Source: Sclerodactyla briareus (lineage: Eukaryota; Echinodermata; Holothuroidea; Dendrochirotida; Sclerodactylidae). From it: a stretch of DNA of 64,000 bases. The DNA is taken from the NCBI GenBank assembly GCA_026419785.1, contig JAODTK010000389.1, positions 310,001-374,000 on the forward strand, in the 5' to 3' direction. The notes beneath the pieces were generated by a model, which saw only the letters and a program-made list of their open reading frames with translations, made no database searches and was not told the DNA's origin. Below are positions 46,101 to 56,420 of the stretch, piece by piece. Each line of letters opens with the position of its first letter. The first letter of the stretch is position 1. Both the position numbers and the translations under genes were made by a program.

Positions 46101-47110
46101 GCGGCACTCGACCTCCGCCGCTTGCGTTTTGCCCAAAGGATGCGGATTGGCCAGTGTGGCAGCGGAGGCAAGTAATCTCGGCAGCACATCCTCCCAGGCG
46201 GTGTTGTGTTTGGATGCGCTTGCCTGTGGACCTTGAGGCGAGCATGGTCGAGTTCTCGGGCCTCTACTCTCCGCATGGCCCCCGACAGGCTACTTGTTGG
46301 AGCGCTTCCGTCCGGCGGTGGATTGCGCGTCCTCCCCATACAGCTTCGAGCGGGAAAGTCAGACCCTTCCTGTATGGTGGACAGAGCTGCCCGTGCGACT
46401 CTGGGCAGGCCCTTTCAGGAGGATCGCCCACGGACGAACCATCCAACCGACGGCATCGCTAAGGGATGCGGGGGGCGGGCGCGTGGAAAAAACAGCTGGC
46501 CTCCGGGACTCTAGGTCCCCGGAGGAGGCCGGCTTCACATCAACCTCCTGGAGACAACGAGGCAGTGCCAGGGAAATAGCAACTGGACGGTCGGTCATGC
46601 GCGGTCATGCCATCACAGTCCTGTCGGACCAACTCTCGACTGTGGCGTTTACATCAAAGGGGTGCAGAGGGCGGGACCAAGTCCCGTCTCTCCTCCGCAA
46701 GCCTGGGTCCCTCCTCACATCGGGCCCCGCTAGGACATACGGCTCCAGGCGCCACCCCGACCCACCTCGCGGGAAGCTCAATGTCGTGGCGGACTCCCTC
46801 TCCCGTTCTAGATCCGAATCGAGTGGGAGTCTGCCAAGGCATGGGATGGGCGGACTACCCTGTTCGGCGTGACGACTGGCCTCTGAGCATGGACTGTTGC
46901 GACCGCGGAGAACGACAAGCTGCCGAACCTTCTGCTGCCGGCCGGTGTCACAATTGGCGTGGCGATCGACGCTTACTCCCTGCCGTGGAACGGCCTTTAT
47001 GCGTACGCCTTCCCGCCGCGCAGCCAGATCAGCCGCGTGCTTCTCTTGCTCCGCCCAGCGCAGCGCGACGCTCTGCTAGTCGCGCCGTGTTGGCCGACTA
47101 GCCGTGGTTT
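46101..47110 (+). pseudogene. DIRS-type RNase H, copy 1
   Basis: A frame-shifted GG-R--SW and SPEEAGFTSTSW (46515-46550) recalls the RNase H WS-EE--HIN-LE block; VADSLSRSRS at 46783-46812 is the conserved ADALSR-like block. 'PSCVRLPAAQ' pieces near 46990-47035 fit the YAFPP block after frame change. The DLFA block near 46890 is altered. The unit ends where the next gag copy starts, with no recombinase. Confidence 0.65.
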
Positions 47111-47289
47111 ACCCTCCTACATTCGACTGTGATTCGACCCCCCCTAGGTCCACTTCAGCTTCCGGCTTCGCCAACCGGTTCACTCAGTCGGCTCCCAGCG
47201 GTTAAAGCATCAGTGCATGCCAGTCGACGCGGATCGGCATAGACCAGTTGAAGGCTGTCGGGGTGTCGGCGCTGGAAGGCGGACTCGAA

Positions 47290-48010
47290 AGTTGTGATGC
47301 TCGGCGTTCCGGTTCATGACTCTGACTTTCAAGAGTTGTTGCGGATTCACCGAGACCTCCCGGCGCATGCCAGGAACAGGTTGGTCGCTGAGGGGGCCCT
47401 CACGGCCCAAGGGATTCCTATACCGGAAAGGATGATGCGCGTCTGGACGCCGTCTCGGGAGGGGAGGTGGATGGTTGCCGCGCAAGCCGGGGCCTTCGGC
47501 TGGACTCCGGCGGCTCGTTCTGCGTGACCAGGTTTTGGTGTGAGAAAATCCTTCCGGGAGGAGCCGGCAGGGTATTACCGGCCAGGACACCGCGAGCGTA
47601 TCCCTTTGGGGACCACTCTCGTGGGTACTGTTGATCGGTTCCAGAACCAGCTTCAGTCCACGCCCACGCTACGACGGCGGAGAGGCGTGGATCGGTTTGC
47701 GTGGGCCCCTCGTGGACAATGGGAGGACACACTCGGAAGTGCCTCTCCTGGGTCGGACCTCTTCGCTGGGAGGTACAACGAGATCTGGGGGGAGGACAGA
47801 GAAAGGCGGGAAGTGTATGCCGTGGGCGGGGCTGCAGGGCTACCCCAGGCGTTGCGCCGGCTAGTGGTGGCCAGCCGCGGCGTAGGCAGAGCCCACGAGT
47901 CTTCCCTTCCCGGTCTCGCTCAGCGCGACAGCCGTCAGGACGAGCGATCGCGGGGGGGTGGATCCTACTCAAAGTCTCGGGGGGTTAGTTTTTTTTCTCG
48001 CCGGACCTAG
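47290..48010 (+). pseudogene. Gag C-terminal part, copy 2
   Basis: A 77-codon frame at 47294-47527 contains VHDSDFQELLR and RNRLVAEGAL. It is continued in another frame to about 48010. It is closer to an intact gag segment than copy 1 but still ends in stops. Confidence 0.55.
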
Positions 48011-48149
48011 CGGCCGGGGGCGGGAGGAAGGCAGTTCCAAGCAAGCAAAGCAGCCGCCACTAGGGATTGCAACCCCACCAGGCAGCCCCTACCGGGGGGG
48101 GGAGACTAACGCATTTTCAAGAAGAGGGGAGGCGATCGGACTCCGGGGA

Positions 48150-49105
48150 CGGGGGTTTGGACGTGGTGCGCGAAGGCTACCGAATCGAGTTCACCTCGAC
48201 TCCGCCTTCGCGCTCCCATGCCAGAACGAGACCCGGTCCCGCGGACAACGACCCAAGCGCGACGCCCTCGAGGAAGGTTGGACGACTATCCTCGAGAAGG
48301 AAGCATCGAACGCACTGAATCGGGGCCATCAGGAGCCGTTGTTACGTCTTCCGTGTTATTCCGGGCCCAGCCCCCCGCCCACAGGTCTAGCATCGGACAC
48401 ACAGGACACGTTGTGCATCAGCGCCCAGGTGTTCGTAGTGGGCAAGTGGAGGAGCAACCAATGTGTAGCACACGAGGAGAAACTCAGATGAGTCAACAGG
48501 TCCGGCCCTTCAACAAGCAGCAGGCGGAGGGACCCAGGAAGGAGCATGAGGGGTGTGGAGGTAAACTATGAGACGGCCGAGACGGTTCCGGATATGGAGT
48601 ACCTGGCGCGGATAGTTCCGCTCCTTCCGCGGGGGTTGGGCGAATCGACGACGCGCGCCCAGCCTACTTGCAGAAAAGAAGGCGCGAACCGCGCGGCGTT
48701 CCAGGCTTTCGTAACGGGGCCACGCTACCAGACGGGCCTTCCCGTTCGGAATCTCCACGCCCCGCACATGTTCACGCGCGTTACCCGGCCGGTTCTTGCC
48801 TTCCTCCGGGGGCGGGGTGACAGCGTTTGCGTACATCGGATGGCTAAGCGTCGCAGCGAGCGAGGACGACGGGTGCGCGCGCACATACATATCATGGTTA
48901 TCGCGCTTTTGCAGCGGCCTCGGCTGGCTGATCAATTGGGAAAAAGTCGCCCTTCAGCCCAAGCCAGTCGATCGTCTACTTGAGCGCGGCACTCGATTCT
49001 CCGCGCTCGCGTTTTGCCCCACACCGGAGCGGCTGGCCAGTGTGGCAGCGGAGGCACAGATCATATCGGAAGCCCCTCCTCCCCAGCGCGTGTTTGGATG
49101 AGCTT
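48150..49105 (+). pseudogene. DIRS-type reverse transcriptase, copy 2, catalytic box altered
   Basis: VVREGYRIEFTS occurs again at 48163-48200 and GWLINWEK at 48920-48950. At the place of YIDD the sequence reads 'tacatcggatgg' (48832-48843), encoding YIGW, so the two catalytic aspartates are not present as read. The frame TPERLASVAAEAQIISEAP at 49020-49080 is cleaner than in copy 1. Confidence 0.75.
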
Positions 49106-50000
49106 CCTTGGCCTTGCAGCGAGCATGGTCGATGTTCTCGGCCTCTGCCGTCTCCGCATGCGCCCCCTACAGCGCGACTTGTGGATCGCTTCCGTCCGGC
49201 GGTGGATTGCGCGTCCTCCCCATACAGCTTCGTGCGGAAGTCAGACCCTTCCTGTTATGGTGGACCGAGCGCCACGGGCGATAGGGGCAGGCCCTTTCAG
49301 GAGGATTGACCCACGGACGCCCATCACGACCGATTGGTTCCATCGTCTAGGGTATGGGGCGAAGTGGTGGCACGAACAAGCTGACTCCAGGACCTGGTCA
49401 CCGGAGGAGGAGCAGGCGTCAAATCACCCTCATGGAGACGAGGCAGTAGCCAGGGGAAAAGCCCACTGGCGGTCGGTCCTGCCGGGCGGTTCATGCCGTC
49501 ACAAAGTCCTGTAGGACAACTTCTAGGACTGTGGCGTAAATCAATCGGGAGGGGCGGGACCAAGTCCCGTTCTCTCTGCGCAAGGCTGGATTCATCATCA
49601 CCATGACGACCCCGCCTAGACATACGGCTTCCAGGCGACCCCACCCGTCAGAGGGAAGGAGGAAAGCTCAATGTCGTGGCGGACTCATCTCCCGTCTAGA
49701 TCAGAAGAGTGGAGTCTTGTACAGGATGGGCGCGGAATACATGTTAGGCGTCTACGACCTGCCCGAGCGTGTGGACTTGTTCGCGAAACGGAGAACGCCA
49801 AGCTGCCGCCCTTCTGCTGCTGCCGGTTATACCGGGCGTGGAGGAAGGAAGCTTACTCCTGCCGTGAACGGCCTTTATGCGGTAAGCTTCCCGCCGCTCA
49901 GCCAGCTCAGCCGCGGGCCTCTCCTTGCTCCGCAGCAGCAACGCGAGACGATCCTGCTGTAGTCGCGCCGGTTGGCGACTCAGCCCTTGGTTGCCCTCCA
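49106..50000 (+). pseudogene. DIRS-type RNase H, copy 2
   Basis: RTWSPEEEQASNH near 49390-49425 fits the WS-EE block. LPERVDLFAKR near 49757-49790 is the characteristic DLFA block of DIRS RNase H C-terminal regions, followed by YAVSFPPLSQLSR at 49877-49915. The VADS block (49675-49690) has lost its LSR end. Confidence 0.7.
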
Positions 50001-50164
50001 TCTTCGGAATGGGACTGATCACTTCAACTTCAGCTTCCGGCTTACGCCGTCTCCCGCTCTCACAGCGGGGGGGGCCCAGGTACCACAACGCCGGGACTCT
50101 GCGTCTTTCTGTTTGGAAGGGTAAGGGATTCGACTCAACTTAAGATTCGCGACTCGCAAAGTAC

Positions 50165-51030
50165 TGCGATTGGGCGTGCGTGCACCGTTAGATGCCGGTT
50201 GTGAGCCTTGGCTGGCTTCGGTAGGGAGATCTCAGAATTCCTGCTCTACCTTTTCCGGGAAGGAAGGCAGGTCTCCACGATCGGAATTAGCGCTCGGCGA
50301 TTGCAGCAGGGGGTTACATAGGGTGGTTCTCCGATGGCTCACAGTTGGCACCAAGCGGCTTGTTGGTAAACTTTTGCGCAGGGCATGTTCCATGAGCGGC
50401 CACCGACGAGAGTATCATCCGTCGTCGGGTCCTCAGGGACTTTCAGCGGTTCTCTCTGCACCCCCTTATGAGCCGATTTGTGCAGCGAGCGTAACACTGG
50501 AGCCACACCACACAAGGCGGTGTTTCTAGTCGCGCGGCGTAGAGGCTCGGCGCCGCAGCCCTGCTTGCAACGCTTACCACGACGGAGGAGGGTTTTTTCG
50601 GAGTGAGCGGAGGGAATCGCCTTTGCCACGACCCGAAGGATTCCTCTCCAAAAGCCGAGACGACTCCTTCCGCCACAAGAGATCTTCCTCCCCACGGATC
50701 GGCACGCTTGTCCTCCGAAGAGGAGGAAAAGCGCTGGTGCCCCGTGGCGGGCGCTCGTGTATTTTGGAGAGAGTCGCGCGCGTCCGCCAGCACAGCAGTG
50801 TTTCTGATCCCGCAGAGACAGACTCGCCGGCATCCAAGGACACCCTCAGTGATCCGGACCTCATCCGGCAGAACGTGACCAGGATTGGAAGTCGCCCGGG
50901 CCCACGATTGTGAGGGGAAAGGCCTTCCTCGCAGGCGTGGTTCTGGGCGTCCCCTAGAGGAAATCATGAAGTCGGCGGGATTGGAAAAACCCGTTCGACC
51001 TTGTCGAGCTCTAATCTGACACGTTTCTAG
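50165..51030 (+). pseudogene. Tyrosine recombinase region of the DIRS element
   Basis: The frame 50170-50529 reads GLSAVLSAPPYEPICAAS, matching the DIRS recombinase segment preceding the first catalytic Arg, and is followed by VFLVAxRRGS near 50519-50545 (the Arg box with a frame change). Near 50955-50990 LEEIMKSAG and GWKNPFDLVEL correspond to the C-terminal block before the catalytic Tyr, which itself is not visible as read. This enzyme circularises or integrates the element in place of an integrase. Copy is frame-broken. Confidence 0.65.
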
Positions 51031-51199
51031 AGGATTGCTCTTGAAAGGGCGGCGGGTCCTTGGTCAGCCGTCGCTCCTCATCCGACGGCCCCTATCCAGC
51101 TGGGATCCGCCAGCTCGTCCCTCCACGATCCGGGGACACCCATCCCGCTCATCAAGCGTGCGGATGGTTCTCACCAGCCTCCCGTTTCCCTGTACTAGG

Positions 51200-51252
51200 C
51201 TGGTGCATAGTCCATGTGGGGGGTAAGGTTGGTAACAGTTGAATACATGAAA
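51200..51252. repeat. Inverted fragment of the left arm
   Basis: TGGTGCATAGTCCATGTGGG and 'gggtaagg...ttgaatacatgaaaa' are, in reverse complement, the start of the left arm at 41868-41905 (TTTCATGGTATTCAAA, CTTACCCACATTGGACTATGCC). It could be part of a DIRS internal complementary region. Confidence 0.6.
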
Positions 51253-51260
51253 AGAGTCTC

Positions 51261-51556
51261 CAAAACAGAACGGGTTTGGGAACTGTGAAGTATGAAGACT
51301 TACCCCACATGGGACGTCCCCGCCTTCCTTACGCCGGGATTCCGCTGGCAATCACGGAGGGGCACCTTCGAGCTCCACGCCTCTCCGGGTAGTGTCGCCT
51401 TCAAGCTGGAAAAAAGGGAGAAGGGCAGCATGGGGTGGCCAAACCCGGATGGTTAATTGCCAGAAGATCAACCATGGCTTGGGGTGGGGGAATTATCCAT
51501 CCATGGGGGGTAGTATTTCAATAATTCCAGATTCTCCCAAACCCGTTCTGTTTTGA
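51261..51556. mobile_element. Hairpin, family H, complete copy (candidate DIRS right end)
   Basis: CAAAACAGAACGGGTTTGGGA at 51261 pairs with TCCCAAACCCGTTCTGTTTTG at 51536-51556. Inside, 'gacttaccccacatggg' and 'ctggcaatcac' on the left (51296-51354) pair with the reverse complement of 51417-51522. It shares these blocks with 22775-23172, so it is the same family. No ORF. Confidence 0.75.
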
Positions 51557-51779
51557 AGAACCCGAACCACCCTCACAACTGCCGGTATTTTCGAGGTTTT
51601 TCCCGTGGGCATTATACCCTCCCAGACCCGATACCAGAGGCCTTACTGGGGGAAGGCTGAATGCATGATGGTTTCATTACGTATGGAAGAGTAGAGATCC
51701 TGCGAAAGTGGAACCAGCGGGGGGGGGGATACTCCAGAAGGAGCCGGGAGAATATCCCTGGTCTCCGCGGGACCCTTCA

Positions 51780-51995
51780 CAGGTCAGCACAAACACGGAA
51801 GTCTCCTACACGGAGTATCCCTAAAACACGGAAGTCTCCCTAAACATTCGGGGAGTCTCCCTAACACAGGAAGTCTCCATACACAAGGAAGTCTCATTAA
51901 CAAGGACGTCTCATAAACCGGGGGGGTCTCCCTAAACACGGGGCGTTTTCTCCCAACACGGAAGTCTCCAGAGCATGGAAGTTTCTCTCTAAGTA
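51780..51995 (+). repeat. Minisatellite, ~17 bp unit near ACACGGAAGTCTCCCTAA
   Basis: About eleven units such as 'acacggaagtctcc', 'aacacggaagtctccctaa', 'aacacaggaagtctcca', 'caaggaagtctcattaa', 'aacacggggcg'. It is separate from the 18 bp array at 40 kb. Confidence 0.8.
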
Positions 51996-52264
51996 GGGTG
52001 CCCTGGACGAGCGGTTACCGGAACGGAGTATCCACAGCGGGAAACTATACCCGACGGGACGGCCCACAGGATCACCAAGGATCCTAGCCGGGCACAGGGT
52101 TCTGCGGAACCTGCCATCCAATGGCTCTACGGTCCAGCCAGTGGCTGGGTTACTGCGGGAATAGTCAACAGGCCTTGTTCAGCGGCCGGCAGGGGTTTTA
52201 GCCGGCCTACGAGAGGCGATCGCCGAATCTGGCCCAGGCGGGGGAGTCCTAGTCGAGTTCCATA

Positions 52265-52650
52265 GACGGCAGGACCCCACTGGGGATACTGGCCGAACCG
52301 CAATTAGGCCTGACCCAGGCCGACAACCTGGATAGATTCAGGCATGGAAAACCGAGTAGTCGGGATCCACAGTCGGCCGGCAGGGCCCCACTGGGAATCC
52401 TGACTGGACCACAGTTAGGCCTGACTCAGGCCAACAGCTTGGCTAGTCCCAGACGGGGAACCCAGTCGGGTTTCACAGATAGGGTATCCCGGCCTATCCA
52501 TGAGGGAACCAGACCCAGGCGTGGAGACCTTGACAGGGTCCACAGACTGGGGTTCCTGGCCAGACCACAGCTGTGCCAGACCCAAAGGCCACATTCTGGC
52601 TGGATCTAGGCATGGAAATCCAGTCGGGTTTCCCCACAATTTGGGGTTCA
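52265..52650 (+). repeat. Tandem repeat, ~107 bp unit
   Basis: Units near 52269, 52376 and 52549 share 'cactggg(g)at(a/c)ct', 'ggcc(t/g)gac(c/t)cagg', 'taggcctgac(c/t)caggcc', 'ggcatgga' or 'agacgggga', and 'gtcgggtttc' words. A shortened unit lies at 52483-52548. It may extend in decayed form to about 52800. Confidence 0.65.
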
Positions 52651-52995
52651 CTACCTCTTGTGGGGACAAGGCCTCATGCCGTAGCTGCCCAGAAGCCAGG
52701 TCGTTGGTTCAACATACGGCCGGCCTGGGATCCCACATGGGGCTGCTGGCGGGCCGCAACGCGCAGGTTAGAACCCACGCAGGGGTAAACCAACAGGGTC
52801 ATTTGCCAACGGCCAGTGGGTTGCAGAGAATCCGAGCCGGACCGGCAACCCAGGCCGGAGTTCCGAGGATCCCAAACGGGGGCTCGATCCAGGAGGAGTG
52901 GATCGGATCACTGGGCAGGTCGGGGGGCCCGCACGTCCGGGATTCTAGAGGGAGGGGACCCGGCCCAGAGCACGTACGATACATAGGAGGACAGT

Positions 52996-54600
52996 GTTGT
53001 TGATTAGTATGGGGGTGGGAGGTTTTTTTTAGTAGACGGTTCTTTCAGTCGCCAAGCGGACACTAACTCCTTAGCTGAATGCAGGTTATGAGACAGCTTG
53101 ACCTCCCACAGCAGAAGAAATTAAAGTGACAAGTCTGAGCCACTTGCCATTAGCCCAGATGAGACGAAATTTGCCGCTGCTAGTGAGGGCGAGAGGACTG
53201 ACATTAGCACAGTGGTGACTCCGTTGGACAAGGACCCTTCAGAACTAACAGTGGTCGCGATCCAAGTCCTGGGATAGACCTTGTTCTTGCTCCTTTCTTT
53301 TCTATTGATGATTGTTTACGTGAAGTGGGGGTCCTTTTCAGGGTTGCGATGTCAGGAGCAGACCTCATTGTGGTACACAGTGGTATAGCATGTAGGGGGT
53401 AGCCTAACATCGTGGGGTAGGTTATGGGGAGTTTTTCGGAGACTATACGAGTAACGTTGCATTATTTCTGTCGTTTTTATATGTTGCTGCTATCTCAATG
53501 CCGATCCTGATTCGGAACTTGTTTTTAACTAATCGGGCAACATAAACGGCGTAGTGGTTAGGGAAGGAGGGGCGAGGGGGGGTGGATGGAGCCCGTCGGA
53601 AGGTCCGTCTAGGGGGAAGAGGGGGGAAGGGAATCGTTCGTTTAGAAGGGAAATGCACATGGGATGCGTAGGCCTATCTTGGGGTTTTTCCTAGAGGTAT
53701 GGAACTATTAACAGAGCCTCTGTGATTTTTATTAATCACTATTGCAACACGTTGTGCTATACAGTCTGAGGATAACATAAACAGGCCCGCCGAGAGGTTG
53801 CATATCGCGAACGGATACCAGATAAATAAACATTGTGGGTATCAGACACAGCCTCTCGGGTTAACAGCATCGTCACAAATTCCAGACGAAAATCAACAAT
53901 TATAGTAGAGTCTACAGTTTGAGACTCGCGAGGTTCTTAACCTGGGCCAGAGAAGGCAGCGCCGTGAACTCGGATGGGGCCTCTAGCAAGTTGTCGCCTT
54001 CCGGCCCACCTCTTCTAGAGGGAAGGTTAGTCTAGTTCCATTCATGGAGCCACAGGGTAGTTGGGATGGCTGGAGTGTGCAGGCAACCAAGTTTCAGTAA
54101 TGGTTCGACTGTCAGAAGCAAGGGACATTATCAGTCAGGTGGCTTACAAGTGTCTTCACTGAGAAGAGAGGGGTAGTCATCCATAGGTATTCAAACGAGG
54201 TTCCTCAGCTGGTGCTATCGGAGACACCCGTCGAGTCTCTAAATAAGGATCAAATCAGTCCTTCAGGTTCTGTCGAATTCTCCGTACGAGCCTCTTCATA
54301 ACTGCCCATGGAATTGTGACACACAAGACGATTTGTTCCTGATATCAGCAGCTTCAGCCCATCGACGCAGGGTTACACGCCCTCCCTAACAACGAAGCAA
54401 GAGTTCTTAAGAATAGACGCCATTGGTGTCAACGATTACTACCAGACCACAGGTCATGGCGAGAAATCAGTCCACCGAGCTTCACGCCAGCGGAGATATT
54501 TTTTTGTTTTCCAAACAATGCAGTCCATCCCCTCAATTAGGAGGATAAGCTGGTTTGGCCAGGGAGAGACCTACAATGGTTCCAGAGAGAAAAGGCAGGT
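52996..54600. other. Mostly noncoding; small hairpin at 53787-53868
   Basis: CCGAGAGGTTG near 53790 pairs with CAGCCTCTCGG near 53848, and the inner blocks GGATACC / GGGTATC also pair. A 'ggcgtagtggttagg' A-box-like word lies at 53549-53563 without a B box. No gene recognised. Confidence 0.45.
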
Positions 54601-54633
54601 GAGAGACTCAGAGAAGACTCTGCCTTTTTCCAG

Positions 54634-54758
54634 GCAGTTTATTCGCCAGCTTCGAAGAGTACCTTATCACGATGCTTGCTCAAGCACACGCTGCCCAGGA
54701 GGGGCCAGTGAGAGCTCACGATTTAGAAGCCATGCTACCTCAAAGGCTGGTTTTCTAG
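54634..54758 (+). CDS. Possible terminal exon with a CENP-X-like end (low confidence)
   Basis: A pyrimidine-rich tract and AG acceptor (TGCCTTTTTCCAG) at 54621-54633 precede a frame of 40 residues ending at a TAG at 54756. Its last residues read DLEAMLPQRLVF-stop. CENP-X/MHF2 proteins, histone-fold partners of CENP-S and the Fanconi pathway, end in a similar LE-VLPQLLLDF-stop, preceded by an Ala/Gln-rich helix as here (AQAHAAQEG). The match is short and rests on memory of the family; upstream exons were not found. A same-frame ATG ORF of 47 codons follows the stop (54765-54908). Confidence 0.2.
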
Positions 54759-54908
54759 CATACCATGGAGGATATCATGGGGAGCAGCGTGGAAGTCGCC
54801 ATCTCTTTTGTGTCCGACTACCTCACGGACCACCCTGACGGCGAAAGTGTCCTTCGCCAGAGCGGTGCTATCTCACCTCGCGCCGAGTTGCGAACCCCCT
54901 CATCTTAA

Positions 54909-56150
54909 GCCCGGTGTCACGTTTGCAAACGTGTTAGTGGAAAAGGTAATTAATTTGCGCAATAAATGTCCAGCACCCCCGTTATGGCAATTTATAAGCA
55001 ATGTTACTACCTTTTTACCACGGCCCGCCCGCTCCCCGCGGGACAACAATCGGCCCCCCTCGGTTCGAGTATTCCAGGAGTAAGGACCTTCAGCCATCGT
55101 AACAGGACCTCTCCGGCCAGACCTAGAAAAGTTCCTGAAAGGACGGTTGACCCTTGGTCCTGTAATAGACGGTTTACCAGCCGACATAGGCAGACATTAA
55201 GACTCGTGCCCTCACGACCATACGTACGTAGTAACAAAAGGTGCATATTATTCACGCTATCAAGTAAGCCGCCGATTACCCTAAGAGGGAGAAAGCAGCA
55301 CGAGGTGTGGTGAGATCTTGCCGGCTTGTCATGCACTCTAATGCCACACTTCTTCAGGCAGCCTCAGGTGACCTTTCACTCAGCTTTTCTTCCTCGTAAC
55401 GTTCCGTCTGCCTGAACGGAATGAAAGGGTTTGCCGGCACCAAGCTACAAGAATAGCAGATCCGCAGGCTAGTAGGTGGGTTGTGTACTGCCAACGTTAG
55501 TGGTAAAAGGAGTACATTGATTATAAATTTGCCCAAACAGGGGGTTCTGACAGTTGTATTGTTTTACATCAAAAGGGAAACTCTCGAGCACAGATTCCAT
55601 CAGTTCTTCTCCAAGAGTTCTCTCTCACCAAAAAAAATTTTTTTTAAGGCATTCTTCTGACAAGCTACTTACACATCGAACCCTAGTTATATTAATACAC
55701 GGAAAGCTTTTATTTTTGGCATTTCGCTGTGTCCCTGAGAACATGTTTCAGTTTCATGTTCCCTAGGATTTCATGGAATTTGCAAATAATCTGCTCAAAT
55801 CCAGAAGATTCCTGGAAGGAAATTTTTTTGATCAGTGTGGGAAGTGAAAATCAAAGTGATGATGTGTATAATTATTCACACATGATCGTAGCCTGTCCTG
55901 AAGACGTGCAATGGTCAATAGCTGCTATACTTCCCTATGATCTAATGTTAAGAACACCTGCAGTGCTGTTTTATTAAGGCGCTAATTAAAATAGCTGGAT
56001 GAAAACGAATGGCGGTCAGTCCAAACCGGAATTCATAGGACTTTCGTTACGGAGTTATAGTCATTTTGAAGTTTGTGTTTTGTGAAGCATGTGTATGGCG
56101 CAAAGATCGAAATTACATCCCATCATGCAAACAATAAGTAATTCCTACGT
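54909..56150. other. Noncoding stretch, no gene recognised
   Basis: Frames at 54966-55313 (+) and 55007-55336 (-) overlap each other and are not recognised. From about 55540 the DNA becomes AT-rich. Nothing else was seen. Confidence 0.45.
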
Positions 56151-56420
56151 GCACAACCTGTAAAAATTCTTTTGTTTTTATTGAAATTCAACCTCGTTTC
56201 ACTCGAAAAACATTTAGTCTATGGGAGCCGATTGCTGTAGTGTGTTGGTAGGTATTGATGGATACTTAGGTGAGAGGAAGGCAACAGAATTTGATAAACG
56301 TTGACATTATCAACAAATGAAACAATCGAATAATAATACATAACTAATCCTTGTGTGTCCATTGTGTGACGTCATGCATTATTGCGCTATTGGGAAACTT
56401 TGAAGGCCAATAATCCACAT
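56150..56420 (+). repeat. Dispersed repeat S, copy 1
   Basis: Shares with 57160-57400 the ordered words 'ggcaacaga', 'gaaacaa', 'aataataa', 'gtgtccattgtgtgacgtcatgcattat' (second copy 'tgttcaactgtgacgtcagcattat'). It is about 70% similar by eye over 110 bases. Confidence 0.4.

Larger units (their letters stand above)
44451..47205 (+). repeat. Internal duplication, unit 1
   Basis: Starts near GTGCATGACGTCGACGCGG and parallels 47214-50060 in order: GTTCATGACTCTGACTTTC at 44556 (and 47312), 'gtggtgcgcgaaggctaccg' at 45398 (and 48163), 'ctggctgatcaattggg' near 46037 (and 48926). The spacing to the second unit is about 2.75-2.9 kb. The units differ by many substitutions and indels. Confidence 0.85.
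47206..50060 (+). repeat. Internal duplication, unit 2
   Basis: Direct repeat of 44451-47205, beginning GTGCATGCCAGTCGACGCGG near 47213. The match with unit 1 fades near 50060, after the YAFPP-like part and the downstream 'ttcagcttccggctt' block, and the tandem recombinase region follows directly. Confidence 0.85.
41868..51556 (+). mobile_element. DIRS-like tyrosine-recombinase retrotransposon, internally duplicated
   Basis: Order on the + strand: inverted arm, GC-rich gag-like region, [gag C-part, RT, RNase H] twice in tandem, tyrosine recombinase, inverted arm and hairpin. RT and RNase H motifs (YIDD, LINWEK, VADSLSR, DLFA) and a recombinase downstream are typical of DIRS elements. DIRS elements carry inverted terminal repeats and an internal complementary region; the arms at 41868-41978, 51200-51252 and 51261-51556 could be these. 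The limits given assume so. If the arms belong to an unrelated hairpin family, the core is about 42800-51050. Confidence 0.75.

Noticed and set aside
53545..53570. A-box-like GGCGTAGTGGTTAGG
   Set aside because: No B box or cloverleaf downstream.
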